From the NCBI GenBank assembly GCA_965203725.1, contig CBDBDH010000001.1, positions 124,001-188,000 on the forward strand: DNA of 64,000 nucleotides, in the 5' to 3' direction. Of the stretch, positions 55,932 through 64,000 are shown piece by piece. The notes below the pieces were generated by a model. That model did not search any database. It was not told where the DNA came from and worked only from the letters and a program-made list of their open reading frames with translations. How positions within the stretch are numbered: position 1 is the stretch's first letter; every line of letters starts with the position of its first letter. The DNA is from WTFY01 sp965203725 (GTDB lineage Bacteria > Pseudomonadota > Gammaproteobacteria > UBA4575). Both the position numbers and the translations under genes were made by a program.

Positions 55932-58148
55932 TCACTTTCGCGACGAAGCCGGGTCTCCCGATGAGGGCCTGCGGCCAATTCTCCCGGCCAGAAGATAGCG
56001 GTAGAGCTTGAGTGCAAGCCGCGCCTGCTTCTCTTCCAGGCGCTTGAGCGCCGCCGGCGTCAGCGCCATCGTGGTGCAGTCATCGTCAGCCACGATATAG
56101 GCCGTGTCCGCCGACTGCGCCGAGCCCGGGCCGATGGCATCGCCTGGACCGCACTGGTAAAGGCGCATGCCCGCTGCATCGTAGGCGGAAGCCCGACCGG
56201 CAATCAGCAGTTGCAGGTCCGCTCCTGCCGATTCCCCGCCGACGATGGTATCCCCTGCGGCATGCTGGCAGTGATCCAGCCAGGGCTGGAGTTCCGAGGT
56301 CAGCGCCTCGAAACGGGCCTGCCAGTCCAGCTGGTGCTCGAGTTCATCGGCAGCACTCTCCAGCAGCATTGAACGCTTGGCATCGGAGGTTTCTGCCTCC
56401 TGTTTCCAGGCTGCAATGACCAGGTCCTCACAGTGTTCCAGCGCCTGGTCCGCATCCGGCTTGAGCTGCAAGGCGGAGCGCACAGCCGGTGCCAGGTTGC
56501 GCATGAGTCCAGCATGCAGGGACTCAGGCAAGCTGCACAGTACGACCGGCACTGCCGCAGCATGCACATTCTGTAAAAACCGGCTCAGCACGTGCAGCGC
56601 CGAGGCATCAAAGCCGGTCACGCCGGCGAAGTCGAGCAACAGGCAGGCAGGACGTTCCGTGCGATCCAGTGACTGCTGCAGTTTCTCGGTCAAGGGGCAG
56701 ATGCTGCCGAAGAAGAGATAGCCGCGCAAACGATAGGCGCGCACCCGTTCGCCCACATCCCGCAGAATGGCATGCTCGGGAACCGAGCGGGCCTTACGAC
56801 TCCTGCGCTCACGCGCACTGTAGCTGGATTCGACCGGGTCAACCCGGCTGAAGTGCACAGCAAAAAATGCCAGTGTGGCCGCCATGCCGATCCCCACGCC
56901 TTCGAGCAACCCAAACACGATCACCGTAAAGACGATGAGCACGAGGATCAGGTATTCAGACCACGGGAGCTGCCGACGGCTTCGAAAGAGTCCTTCGTCC
57001 AGCATGCCGATGCCGGCAAAAATCAGTATCCCGCCGAGCAGGGACACGGGAACCAGTTCCAGGATGCCGTCCCCTGCAAGCAGGGCCGCCCCGATGATCA
57101 GCGCCGCGACGATGCCCGTCAACCTGGTATCGGCGCCAAATAATTTGCTTCTCAGGGAGGCGGGTACGATCATGTTCGCGGTGGTGCCACCCCCAAACCC
57201 GGCGATGATGCTAGCAAGTCCTGTGACCCGGAACTCCCGGTCCCAGTCCAGGTCCTGATTGGCCACCAGCTCCAGCCCGGCAATATTCATGACCACGCAG
57301 ATGAATGCGACCAGCACCAGGGTCAGAATATTCGGGACCTGGCGCGACAGCGCGGCCCAGTCCACATAGCCCAGATCGCCAACTCCCACCGGCGGCCACA
57401 GCCCGCCCTCGGCCGTGCTTGAAAACAGCAGGCCCGCCGCCCTCGCCTCTTCCGCCGACAGGCCGAGCGCCATCAGGGCCATATGGTAGGCCGCGGCGGC
57501 AAGCACGATGCTTGCCGGCAGGATGATCACGTGTCCCCATCGCTTCATGGCCCAGTACAGGCCAATCCCGTACACCGCCCCCGGCGCCCACCTCCACCAG
57601 ATATCGGGTGCGAACAGCGAAACTGGCTGCTGCCAGTGCAGCTCGGCTCCCATCTGGGACAGTGCCGCAAGACACACGGCCCCTCCAATACCGGCGACAA
57701 ACCCCCCGGCCACCGGATACGGAATAAAGCGCACCAGGTTGGCGGACCGGAAATGGCCGAGCAAAAAACAGCCTATACCTGTGGTCACTGCACTCAGCAC
57801 GAGCGCGGCCACGACCGTGACAAACCCGGCTTCGCCACCCGTGCCTACCGTCGATGCAATCAGGGCCATCACGACGACAATTGCCGGTGACAGCCCCGAT
57901 ACCGCACCCCGGAATCCTCCGAACAATGCAATGACCAGGCAGGCCGCGAAGTTTCCAAACAGCACGAGGCCCACGCCCTGGGATACGAAGGGCGCGAGAG
58001 TCCCCGAAAAGATGAAGGCCGCAAAGGCAATCTGTGCCACCAGCAGATTCAGACCCGAAGTAATCCCTGCTGACAGTGCCGGGAATGCTTTCGGACCCCG
58101 CAAATCCAAGCGCAACTCGGCCCCGAGCCCCTGAAGCAGGGAGCTCAC
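55932..58148 (-). CDS. SulP family anion transporter with STAS and cyclic-nucleotide-binding-like domains
   Basis: A 738-residue inner-membrane protein. The SulP core (about 1-410) includes AGITSGLNLLVAQIAFAAFI, IPYPVAGGFVAGIGGAVCL and GFGGGTTANMIVPASLRSKL. A STAS domain (about 460-560, CLLLDFAGVTGFDASALHVL) follows. The C-terminal region (about 600-720, DTIVGGESAGADLQLLIAGR and CGPGDAIGPGSAQSADTAYI) is a cNMP/CRP-like regulatory fold. The transported anion (sulfate, bicarbonate or other) is unknown. The GTG start at 58148 gives VSSLLQGLGAELRLDLRG. Confidence 0.9.
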   Translation of the reverse strand: MSSLLQGLGAELRLDLRGPKAFPALSAGITSGLNLLVAQIAFAAFIFSGTLAPFVSQGVGLVLFGNFAACLVIALFGGFRGAVSGLSPAIVVVMALIASTVGTGGEAGFVTVVAALVLSAVTTGIGCFLLGHFRSANLVRFIPYPVAGGFVAGIGGAVCLAALSQMGAELHWQQPVSLFAPDIWWRWAPGAVYGIGLYWAMKRWGHVIILPASIVLAAAAYHMALMALGLSAEEARAAGLLFSSTAEGGLWPPVGVGDLGYVDWAALSRQVPNILTLVLVAFICVVMNIAGLELVANQDLDWDREFRVTGLASIIAGFGGGTTANMIVPASLRSKLFGADTRLTGIVAALIIGAALLAGDGILELVPVSLLGGILIFAGIGMLDEGLFRSRRQLPWSEYLILVLIVFTVIVFGLLEGVGIGMAATLAFFAVHFSRVDPVESSYSARERRSRKARSVPEHAILRDVGERVRAYRLRGYLFFGSICPLTEKLQQSLDRTERPACLLLDFAGVTGFDASALHVLSRFLQNVHAAAVPVVLCSLPESLHAGLMRNLAPAVRSALQLKPDADQALEHCEDLVIAAWKQEAETSDAKRSMLLESAADELEHQLDWQARFEALTSELQPWLDHCQHAAGDTIVGGESAGADLQLLIAGRASAYDAAGMRLYQCGPGDAIGPGSAQSADTAYIVADDDCTTMALTPAALKRLEEKQARLALKLYRYLLAGRIGRRPSSGDPASSRK

Positions 58149-58470
58149 GAGAACGTACCTTTTACTTTGGACTTACCTCGGCAACCCGAACGGAACGCAG
58201 GCGGACCGTGCTTTTGCGGGCTCTGACAAAAAACTGCATGGCCGGGCGCAGGGCTTGCGATCAGGAAGTTCCAGCGAACGGTCATCAGCCTGGACCTAGA
58301 GAAACCGGCGACACGGAAACAGCGTACCATGTCTCCGGTATAAAACGTATAGCATGTCCCCGGTACGGACCCTTATCCAGGTGGCGTACCCGGAGAGATT
58401 GGGACTCCTGACCGCCCGACTCGCAGACAGCAGGCAAGCACAAACTTTGGGATTTATGCGCTGAAGGCGT
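58149..58470. other. Region upstream of the SulP gene with a direct repeat
   Basis: About 320 bp. CATGTCTCCGGTA (58328-58340) and CATGTCCCCGGTA (58353-58365) are 12/13 identical, 25 bp apart in phase. On the minus strand they read TACCGG(A/G)GACATG with TATAC in between. No gene was seen. Confidence 0.45.
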
Positions 58471-58624
58471 GTAATGTATTCAGGAAACCACCTGCCGGGT
58501 ACTCCACGGTGTGTGCAAACATTCGCATGGGGTAGATACTCGGCAGGTGGTGGAACTCTTTATTCCTGCCAGGCCATGAGCCTGTAAGAGATGGGGCAGG
58601 CTCGTTAGGACCTGCCCCGGTTTT
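58471..58624 (+). ncRNA. Candidate structured small RNA with intrinsic terminator
   Basis: No protein frame explains this stretch. A 15-bp stem with one G.U pair joins 58487-58501 (ACCACCTGCCGGGTA) to 58537-58551 (TACTCGGCAGGTGGT). A terminator follows 41 bp later. TAATGT at 58471-58477 with TTGGGA about 19 bp upstream is a possible promoter. GGA motifs occur at 58483, 58552 and in the terminator loop. The strand is set by the terminator. The identity is unknown. Confidence 0.45.
58593..58624 (+). terminator. Intrinsic terminator of the candidate small RNA
   Basis: GGGGCAGG (58593-58600), 10-nt loop CTCGTTAGGA, CCTGCCCC (58611-58618), then GGTTTT. No plus-strand gene lies upstream, which is why a small RNA is proposed. 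Confidence 0.75.
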
Positions 58625-58664
58625 CGTGAGCGTACGAAATTTGGGAGCTTCGATTACTCACTGC

Positions 58665-58694
58665 AAAGGGGCGAAAATCATACTAAACGCCCCC
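58665..58694 (-). terminator. Intrinsic terminator of the TbpB-like lipoprotein gene
   Basis: On the minus strand GGGGCG (58693-58688), a loop of about 14 nt, then CGCCCC (58673-58668) followed by TTTGC. It lies 20 bp beyond the lipoprotein stop. Confidence 0.65.
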
Positions 58695-58712
58695 TTGTTC
58701 TTTGACGGGTGA

Positions 58713-60140
58713 TCACTCCTTCTGGTGAGTGACTCCAAACGCACCCGCTACGTGGCCATTCTTGAAGTGGCCATTGAAGGTGCCGGCGGCCGATCCTGGT
58801 CGGTCAGTGGCCGCGGCAGGGTTCGTCCCGTAAAACGTGCCGGCCCAGTTTCCTGTAGTACCATTCTTATAGCCGGTAGTTGTACCAGCGAAGGTCCCAT
58901 CCGTGGATGTAGCTGTTCTGCCCAACGTCACGGTCCAGTCGTTTCCGATGGCCTCACCTGCACTGTTCTTGAAACCGGTTACTGTCCCGGTCACCGTGTT
59001 CTGGTGAGCCGTTCCAACCTCAGTTCCACCAAAGCTTGCCGTGAGCATGGCCTGCGCGGTGAACTGCCCGGAAGTAAACGGAGACGTCGGCTCGCCATTT
59101 GCATCCACGGTTTTATGCATGTAAAGCCCTGTCGCAGGTCCTGCATAGGTCGCCGTTCCTTCAGCAGTGGAGACATCATCCACCGCCGAACCCCCAACCT
59201 GGTAAAGCCTTGCCTTGTAGGTCATTTCACCATCTGCCGCGGTGGTTTTCTCCAGCCAGTAACCGAACACTAGGTAATCACTATCAGGCACTACGCCCTG
59301 CACCATCGTTCCCGTGGCTGACGTCGGCGGAGTAGCAGTCGCATCTGCAGCTGCACCCAAGGTGAACCTTGTAGGTGTAAATGTCCACGCTCCAACGAAA
59401 GCAGACAGCTCGCCGTCCGCATTGGTCCTGGCAGTACATGGATCACCCGTACATGCGAAAGTACCCGGGACCCCGAAGAAGCTTCCCGCAACCTCGTTTT
59501 CCTTGGCATCGGTATCGTCATCATCCATGAAATCCCGGATCATGTTGACACCACTCGGGAAGCGGGCTCCCATGAATTTGTCTGCATGATCCCCAGCATT
59601 AAATCCAGCAGCAGTAAACGTCAGCGCACCGGTTTCGTCAGCTGCGACAGCCGAACTCGCTAAAAATGAAACTCCGGACGATGTAGCATCCGCAAAGAAT
59701 ACCGCGTACCTTTGTGCTTTAGGAGCCTCAACATTGTTGTACAGCACCCCTTCTACCGTGATGTTTCCTGCCTGGTTGGTTTGCTTGTACGCATTGCTGC
59801 TAAACCCGGTGATCGCCGTATACGCGGTTTCCGTGTCTGCCTTGAAGTCGGTCGGCATCTTGCCGGTGGTGACTTTGCCCATCATTACGGTTGCGCCAGT
59901 GGGCAACGTAGTCAAGACGTTGACGTTAGCATTGGTAGCCGTGCCCCCAAGCGCACCCCCCACCCGCATGGCTTCTGCATCAATTTCAGCCTGTGTTGGG
60001 CCAGTTGGTTCAGGATCAGGTGTCATTGGTGGTTCAGGATCAGGTGCCGGAGACGAACTGCCTCCACCCCCGCCACACCCGGCAAGAAGCAGGAAAAGTG
60101 AGGCCACCAGGACCAGCACAAATTTATCTGTTGATTTCAT
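58713..60140 (-). CDS. Transferrin-binding-protein-like surface lipoprotein
   Basis: A 475-residue predicted lipoprotein starting MKSTDKFVLVLVASLFLLLA with lipobox LAGC followed by polyglycine (CGGGGGSSS) and a Pro/Asp/Glu repeat tether (PDPEPPMTPDPEPTGPT). The body is rich in Gly, Thr and Ala and ends GTFNGHFKNGHVAGAFGVTH, the small C-terminal barrel seen in TbpB-like solute-binding lipoproteins. An ATG at 60161 would add seven residues; GGGAG 10 bp before ATG 60140 supports the later start. The ligand is unknown. No Slam or TonB-dependent receptor gene is nearby. Confidence 0.75.
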   Translation of the reverse strand: MKSTDKFVLVLVASLFLLLAGCGGGGGSSSPAPDPEPPMTPDPEPTGPTQAEIDAEAMRVGGALGGTATNANVNVLTTLPTGATVMMGKVTTGKMPTDFKADTETAYTAITGFSSNAYKQTNQAGNITVEGVLYNNVEAPKAQRYAVFFADATSSGVSFLASSAVAADETGALTFTAAGFNAGDHADKFMGARFPSGVNMIRDFMDDDDTDAKENEVAGSFFGVPGTFACTGDPCTARTNADGELSAFVGAWTFTPTRFTLGAAADATATPPTSATGTMVQGVVPDSDYLVFGYWLEKTTAADGEMTYKARLYQVGGSAVDDVSTAEGTATYAGPATGLYMHKTVDANGEPTSPFTSGQFTAQAMLTASFGGTEVGTAHQNTVTGTVTGFKNSAGEAIGNDWTVTLGRTATSTDGTFAGTTTGYKNGTTGNWAGTFYGTNPAAATDRPGSAAGTFNGHFKNGHVAGAFGVTHQKE

Positions 60141-61121
60141 AACAATAGGTCTCCCGTTCATATTGAAGAATGAATCTTGAGTTGGCTTTGGCCTTACTTT
60201 TATTCGCGATAACTATAAATATCGGGAGTAAATTTCCAGGGCTTGTACCCGTGATATGGAGGTCTCCGCATGCACCTCACCCGATACCGTGTTGAGCGTG
60301 CGTTTGGCCGGCTGCCTGAATGACGCTACGGGGAGCGGCTGCTGGCGCGGAAAAGCGGGGCGGCCAAGTTCGCCGAGTGGATCGGGCGGGCAGGCATGTA
60401 CGTGCCCAAGGGATTGCTGTGCATGCATCCCGGGAGGCACCGCATGCCAGGACCGTATGATGTTATCAGGAGTAAAAATCGCACGGACCGGTCAGGCTGG
60501 CGGATGCCGGTCTGCCCCTGCGCGGGCGGATTCGTCCCATTTTACTTCCATGGATTCAGGGGGTTATCATTGGACTGGTATGGGGTGGCTGCGGGCTGCG
60601 ATGGCAGCCCTGGCGGAAAAACGATTCTGCTTTACAAATTAAATCCCGATAGTTATAGCTATCGGGAGTAAAACCCTCCTCCCAGCAAGCCCCGAAACCG
60701 GCAGGAACTGCCTGTTTTGCCAGCAGTTATGACTGCACGCCGCGGAAAATGTTCCCGTGGACGGCAGGCCTTGCTCTCGCGCGGTGAAATACAGGGGTTC
60801 GAACCGGTTCCTGGGTCGATTTACTCATTAGATATAACTACAGGGCATCCTCGCACGAGGCATCGCCTGGAGAATCCGTCAACTGATGAAGGGCATGTGC
60901 AGGAGACTGCGTCTCGTTGACCGGCACAGCGTTGAACATGATGCTGCCGGGACCTGTCGGCATACAAGCCGGGGACGGTCACGATGCACTGCTCGGGACC
61001 GGGTTGGAGAGCCCAGCTTGAGGCACCCGATCGGGTGTATGGAAGGAACTCTCAAAAAAATCCCGCACTGGTGTTACTGGGACAGCGCTCGGACACCGCA
61101 CGGGGGGGACCCGCTTGGCGG
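60141..61121. other. Gene-poor 1-kb stretch with three related motifs
   Basis: No convincing gene. TATCGGGAGTAAA (60220-60232), TATCAGGAGTAAAA (60464-60477) and TATCGGGAGTAAAA (60660-60673) recur at about 200-240 bp spacing in one orientation. The first and third follow AT-rich palindromic sequence. Short plus-strand frames between them lack ribosome-binding sites. It may be regulatory DNA or decayed mobile DNA. Confidence 0.45.
60644..60667. repeat. Palindrome TCCCGATAG-6-CTATCGGGA
   Basis: Perfect 9-bp arms (60644-60652 and 60659-60667) around TTATAG. A degenerate relative (CGATAACTATAAATATCG) occurs at 60207-60224, 66 bp before the lipoprotein start. It resembles an operator or a small dispersed palindromic element. 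Confidence 0.6.
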
Positions 61122-61198
61122 TGGTCGGGGCAGAGGGATTTGAACCCCCGACCCTCTGCTCCCAAAGCAGATGCGCTACCAGACTGCGCTATGCCCCG
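61122..61198 (-). tRNA. tRNA-Pro (TGG)
   Basis: Cloverleaf starting CGGGGCATAGCGCAGTCTGG, anticodon TGG, T arm GGGTTCAAATCCC, acceptor CCCCG, CCA encoded at 61122-61124. Confidence 0.97.
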
Positions 61199-61292
61199 GT
61201 ACCGGATGTGCATCCTATACACAGGCGACTTCTGACCGAGCACGGATCATACGTCCCTACTGCAACACGGGTCAATGGCCCCGGGGCCGTAC

Positions 61293-62675
61293 TCAGTGAA
61301 CAATCGTGGCTTCACGCCGGGTCAGCTGCAAGATCAGCCTGTCGGACAAGCCGTCAAAGCTGCCGTTGCTCAGGATCAGGATGTTGTCGCCCTCCTTGAG
61401 ATCGCTCAGCAGCAAGGTAATGATTGCATCCGTCGTCGCACAAACGTGTGCAGGAGGAATCATCTGGTCGGCCACCTCCTGGACGGACCACTGGAGCTCG
61501 TCTGGCGCATAGATGACCACGGTATCGGCCTCGTTGAATGCCTGCGCGAGCTGGTCCGTATGCACGCCCATGCGCATGGTATTGGAACGGGGTTCGAACA
61601 CCGTCACGACCCGGCCCTGCGGCTGCTGTTCCCGGAATGCTGAAATGGTCGCCGTGATGGCGGTCGGGTGATGCGCAAAATCATCGTACACGCGCACCCC
61701 GTTAAACGTCCCTTTGTGCTCCAGGCGGCGTTTGACGCCGGAAAAGGAAGCCAGGGCCCGCAGGGCCTCTTTCGGGGGGACTCCGACATGCTGTGCGCCG
61801 GCCACCGCGGCCAGTGCGTTCGCAATATTGTGTCGGCCGTACAGGTCAAGCGTGCCCGCCCCGCAGGGCTTGCCCTGCCTGAGCAGGGAAAACCCGGAAG
61901 TACGTATGTCGACCTCGTCTGCAAACCACGTGGCCGAAGAATCCTTCAGCGAAAAGGATTCGCTGGCCGTCCAGCAGCCCATTTCCATGACGTCCCGTAT
62001 GTTCGGGTCGTCGTGGTTGAATATCATGCGGCCCTCGCTTGGCATGATGCGCAGCAGGTGGTGGAACTGCCGCTTGACGTCCTGGATCCCGTCAAAGATA
62101 TCCGCGTGGTCGAACTCCAGGTTGTTCAGTATCAGGGTATGCGGGCAGTAATGCAGGAATTTTGAACGCTTGTCGAAAAATGCAGTGTCGTACTCATCGG
62201 CCTCGATCACGAAGTACTTCGATTCCCCCAGCCTCGAGGAAAACTCGAAATTCTCCGCCACCCCGCCAATCAGGAAGCCCGGCGCGTGCCCGCAACACTC
62301 CAGTATCCAGGCCAGCATGCTGGACACGGTGGTTTTGCCGTGCGTTCCGGCCACCGCGAGCACCCAGCGATCCTGCAGGACGTGATCGTGCAGCCAGGCC
62401 GGGCCGGAGGTGAAGGGCAAGCGGTTGTTGAGCAGGTACTCCACCACCTCGTTGCCGCGCGTCATGACATTGCCGACAATGATCTGGTCCGGCAGCGGAT
62501 AGAGGTGATCGACGGAATAGCCTTCCATGATCTCGATGCCGGCCATTTCAAGCTGCGTGCTCATGGGCGGATAGGCATTGGTATCCGAACCGGAAACTTC
62601 GTGTCCCAGCTGCCGGGCAATGATGGCCAGACTGCCCATGAACGTGCCGCCAACGCCAAGGATATGGATACGCAT
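61293..62675 (-). CDS. mpl: UDP-N-acetylmuramate:L-Ala-gamma-D-Glu-meso-DAP ligase
   Basis: Peptidoglycan-recycling enzyme that reattaches the salvaged tripeptide to UDP-MurNAc in the cytosol. The 460-residue Mur ligase has MRIHILGVGGTFMGSLAIIA, the ATP loop AVAGTHGKTTVSSMLAWILE (about 108-127), EADEYDTAFFDKRSKF and NNLEFDHADIFDG, and the C-terminal DDFAHHPTAI and FEPRSNTMRMG. The ATG at 62675 overlaps the upstream gene's stop (TGATG). A longer frame upstream is rejected. Confidence 0.96.
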   Translation of the reverse strand: MRIHILGVGGTFMGSLAIIARQLGHEVSGSDTNAYPPMSTQLEMAGIEIMEGYSVDHLYPLPDQIIVGNVMTRGNEVVEYLLNNRLPFTSGPAWLHDHVLQDRWVLAVAGTHGKTTVSSMLAWILECCGHAPGFLIGGVAENFEFSSRLGESKYFVIEADEYDTAFFDKRSKFLHYCPHTLILNNLEFDHADIFDGIQDVKRQFHHLLRIMPSEGRMIFNHDDPNIRDVMEMGCWTASESFSLKDSSATWFADEVDIRTSGFSLLRQGKPCGAGTLDLYGRHNIANALAAVAGAQHVGVPPKEALRALASFSGVKRRLEHKGTFNGVRVYDDFAHHPTAITATISAFREQQPQGRVVTVFEPRSNTMRMGVHTDQLAQAFNEADTVVIYAPDELQWSVQEVADQMIPPAHVCATTDAIITLLLSDLKEGDNILILSNGSFDGLSDRLILQLTRREATIVH

Positions 62676-63190
62676 CAGGCCGGCACGCTCCCTGATATGA
62701 ACAATTCCAGCAATATGACCTGCAGCAGGGCATAAGCCACACTGAGGGCGATGCCGTAGCTCATCGCGCACGACAGCGCCCTGCTGAATATGTATCCGTA
62801 CACGATGACGACCCATACGAAAAGCGCGAAGGCCGTCAGGGCAAAAAACAGCTCGGCGGTGTGTCCGAGTTTCAGGTACCTCAGGGAATAGCTGCCGGGG
62901 AGCGAGACGATGTTGATCAGGGTGATGGTCCCGAGCATGGCGCTGAAGGTCTGCAGGAAGCGCTCCGGTTTTTTTGCCAGCAGGATCCTGGCAAACACGA
63001 ACGACAGAAACAATCCCGCGATACTTGCCAGCAGGGCCGCCGCCACGTCGTAGGCCATCGATCCGACCAGCACGGAAACACCGAGGCTGACAACCGTCAC
63101 AAGGCCCAGGAAGGTCCAGGAACACGGCAACACCTCCGGCCCCTCCCGCAGCAGGCATATGCTCAGGTAGGTCTTGAACACATCGGTCAT
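62675..63190 (-). CDS. Hypothetical membrane protein
   Basis: A 171-residue protein with about five hydrophobic helices (WTFLGLVTVVSLGVSVLVGS, VAAALLASIAGLFLSFVFAR, LFFALTAFALFVWVVIVYGY and a C-terminal helix). RILLAKKPERFLQTFSAMLG forms a basic cytoplasmic loop. No family is recognised with confidence. It lies 26 bp after the LpxA-like gene and overlaps the mpl start by one base, so lpxA-like/membrane protein/mpl form an operon linked to envelope synthesis. Confidence 0.75.
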   Translation of the reverse strand: MTDVFKTYLSICLLREGPEVLPCSWTFLGLVTVVSLGVSVLVGSMAYDVAAALLASIAGLFLSFVFARILLAKKPERFLQTFSAMLGTITLINIVSLPGSYSLRYLKLGHTAELFFALTAFALFVWVVIVYGYIFSRALSCAMSYGIALSVAYALLQVILLELFISGSVPA

Positions 63191-63216
63191 GTCAGGATGA
63201 ACCTACTCGTACCGGA

Positions 63217-63984
63217 TCAATCCGGCGGTTGCAAAAACCCGTAGATGCCGCGCCTGGAGGGCGCCAGCATCCAGTCACGCAACAGTTCGATCTCGGGCGT
63301 GCCCTGCAGATGCTCCGCGGGCTCGCCCTGTCGCAGACGCCGGTAGGCCTGCTCCAGCTCGCTGTAGCGCTTGCCCTTGATCCCGGCACGGCGCAGCCCG
63401 ATGGCATTCAGCCGATAGTGGCGCACGGGTTCACCGCCCAGCAGGCAATACGGCATCACGTCCTTGCGCACCGGAGTGTAGCCCGCCACCATCGACAGCG
63501 TCCCGATCCGGATGTGCTGGTGCGTGCCCACATGCCCTCCCAGGTTGGCCTTGTCGCCAATTTCGATATGCCCGCTCAATCCCACATAGGCTGTCAGCAC
63601 GACCTCGTCCCCCAGCTGACAGTCGTGTGCAACGTGTGAGTAGCCCATCAGGTAGCATCGGTTACCGATCCGGGTCGGCACGTCAGGACGGGTGGCACGG
63701 TGTACCGTGCAGTTTTCACGAAAGACGTTGCCATCGCCGATCTCAAGCCAGCTTTCCCCGCCGGCAAACGACAGGTCCTGGGGCAGCCCGCCCAGCACCA
63801 CCTGGGCATGCAGCTGGTTGTCCGCCCCCAGCCGCACATACCGGTGAACCACGCAATGCGGGCCGATCTCGGTACCGGAACGTATGACCACATCCTCTTC
63901 CACCACGCTGTAGGGCCCCACGCTCACATGGGTGTCGAGTTCCGCCCTAGAGGAGACGACTGCGGTGGGGTGTATGTTTGGCAA
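63217..63984 (-). CDS. lpxA: LpxA-family UDP-GlcNAc O-acyltransferase
   Basis: The first lipid A step transfers a 3-hydroxyacyl chain from ACP to UDP-GlcNAc. The 255-residue left-handed beta-helix protein has hexapeptide repeats (IHPTAVVSSRAELDTHVSVG). It also has the LpxA-specific GGLPQDLSFAGGESWLEIGD and FRENCTVHRAT, and the catalytic His in GYSHVAHDCQLGDEVV (about 119-122). The C-terminal helices are GIKGKRYSELEQAYRRLR. The only possible start is TTG 63984 (an in-frame TAG lies three codons upstream). Location beside mpl, not fabZ-lpxB, suggests a paralogue. Confidence 0.85.
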   Translation of the reverse strand: MPNIHPTAVVSSRAELDTHVSVGPYSVVEEDVVIRSGTEIGPHCVVHRYVRLGADNQLHAQVVLGGLPQDLSFAGGESWLEIGDGNVFRENCTVHRATRPDVPTRIGNRCYLMGYSHVAHDCQLGDEVVLTAYVGLSGHIEIGDKANLGGHVGTHQHIRIGTLSMVAGYTPVRKDVMPYCLLGGEPVRHYRLNAIGLRRAGIKGKRYSELEQAYRRLRQGEPAEHLQGTPEIELLRDWMLAPSRRGIYGFLQPPD

Positions 63985-64000
63985 GCCTGGCTACCGAATC

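Noticed and set aside
60255..60310. Transposase-like peptide MHLTRYRVERAFGRLPE on the plus strand
   Set aside because: Only 17 codons with a weak resemblance to transposase C-termini; no terminal repeats or further similarity nearby.

Overview
The window is a high-GC bacterial chromosome segment, almost certainly from a gammaproteobacterium. The evidence is gene order and family types: hrcA-grpE-dnaK-dnaJ-dapB-carAB, recN-bamE facing rnfH-ratA, dnaQ/rnhA/yafS-type methyltransferase/mltD, yejABEF-fabI, and tig-clpP-clpX-lon-hupB-ppiD with embedded tRNAs. HrcA together with sigma32-like promoters, and the lone Mpl/LpxA pair, suggest a Chromatiales-like lineage rather than an enteric. That placement is inference; the sequence names no species.

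Layout. 1-12 kb (minus strand): carB (3' end cut by the window edge), carA behind a terminator-like leader hairpin, an outer-membrane barrel, a half-size TauE/SafE protein, dapB, and the chaperone operon dnaJ/dnaK/grpE/hrcA. 12-15 kb (plus): nadK, recN, bamE, closed by a strong terminator. 15-23 kb: rnfH, ratA, an NSS transporter, smpB, two small exported proteins, dnaQ, rnhA, a methyltransferase, an MltD-like transglycosylase and a second barrel. 23-30 kb: an overlapping yejA-B-E-F peptide ABC importer, then fabI. 30-40 kb: ppiD, tRNA-Asp, tRNA-Val, hupB, lon (sigma32-type promoter), clpX, clpP, tig, tRNA-Leu and a CPBP protease; this is the protein quality-control block.

40-50.6 kb is accessory DNA between a CPBP gene and tRNA-Arg. 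A 2.3-kb islet (broken higB toxin, intact higA, AAA/DUF4143 ATPase with a C-terminal extension behind an 11-bp inverted repeat) sits exactly between the 3' end of tRNA-His and a degenerate copy of that tRNA 3' end. This is the footprint of a tRNA-targeted integration. Beyond tRNA-His lie a hypothetical secreted protein with a sugar dehydrogenase, then decaying DNA-modification and restriction-like genes: a methyltransferase-HNH fusion with one amber codon, one intact and one 5'-truncated HNH endonuclease, a 250-bp duplication of gene ends, and a 38-codon fragment tentatively like phosphorothioation-associated methyltransferases.

50.6-64 kb: FetB-like permease, an LpxL-like acyltransferase convergent with an ACP-fused fatty-acyl-AMP ligase, SRAP, OsmC, a SulP-STAS-cNMP transporter, a candidate structured small RNA, a TbpB-like surface lipoprotein, a repeat-bearing 1-kb gene-poor stretch, tRNA-Pro, mpl, a membrane protein and an LpxA paralogue. 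No CRISPR array, rRNA or intact insertion sequence was seen.
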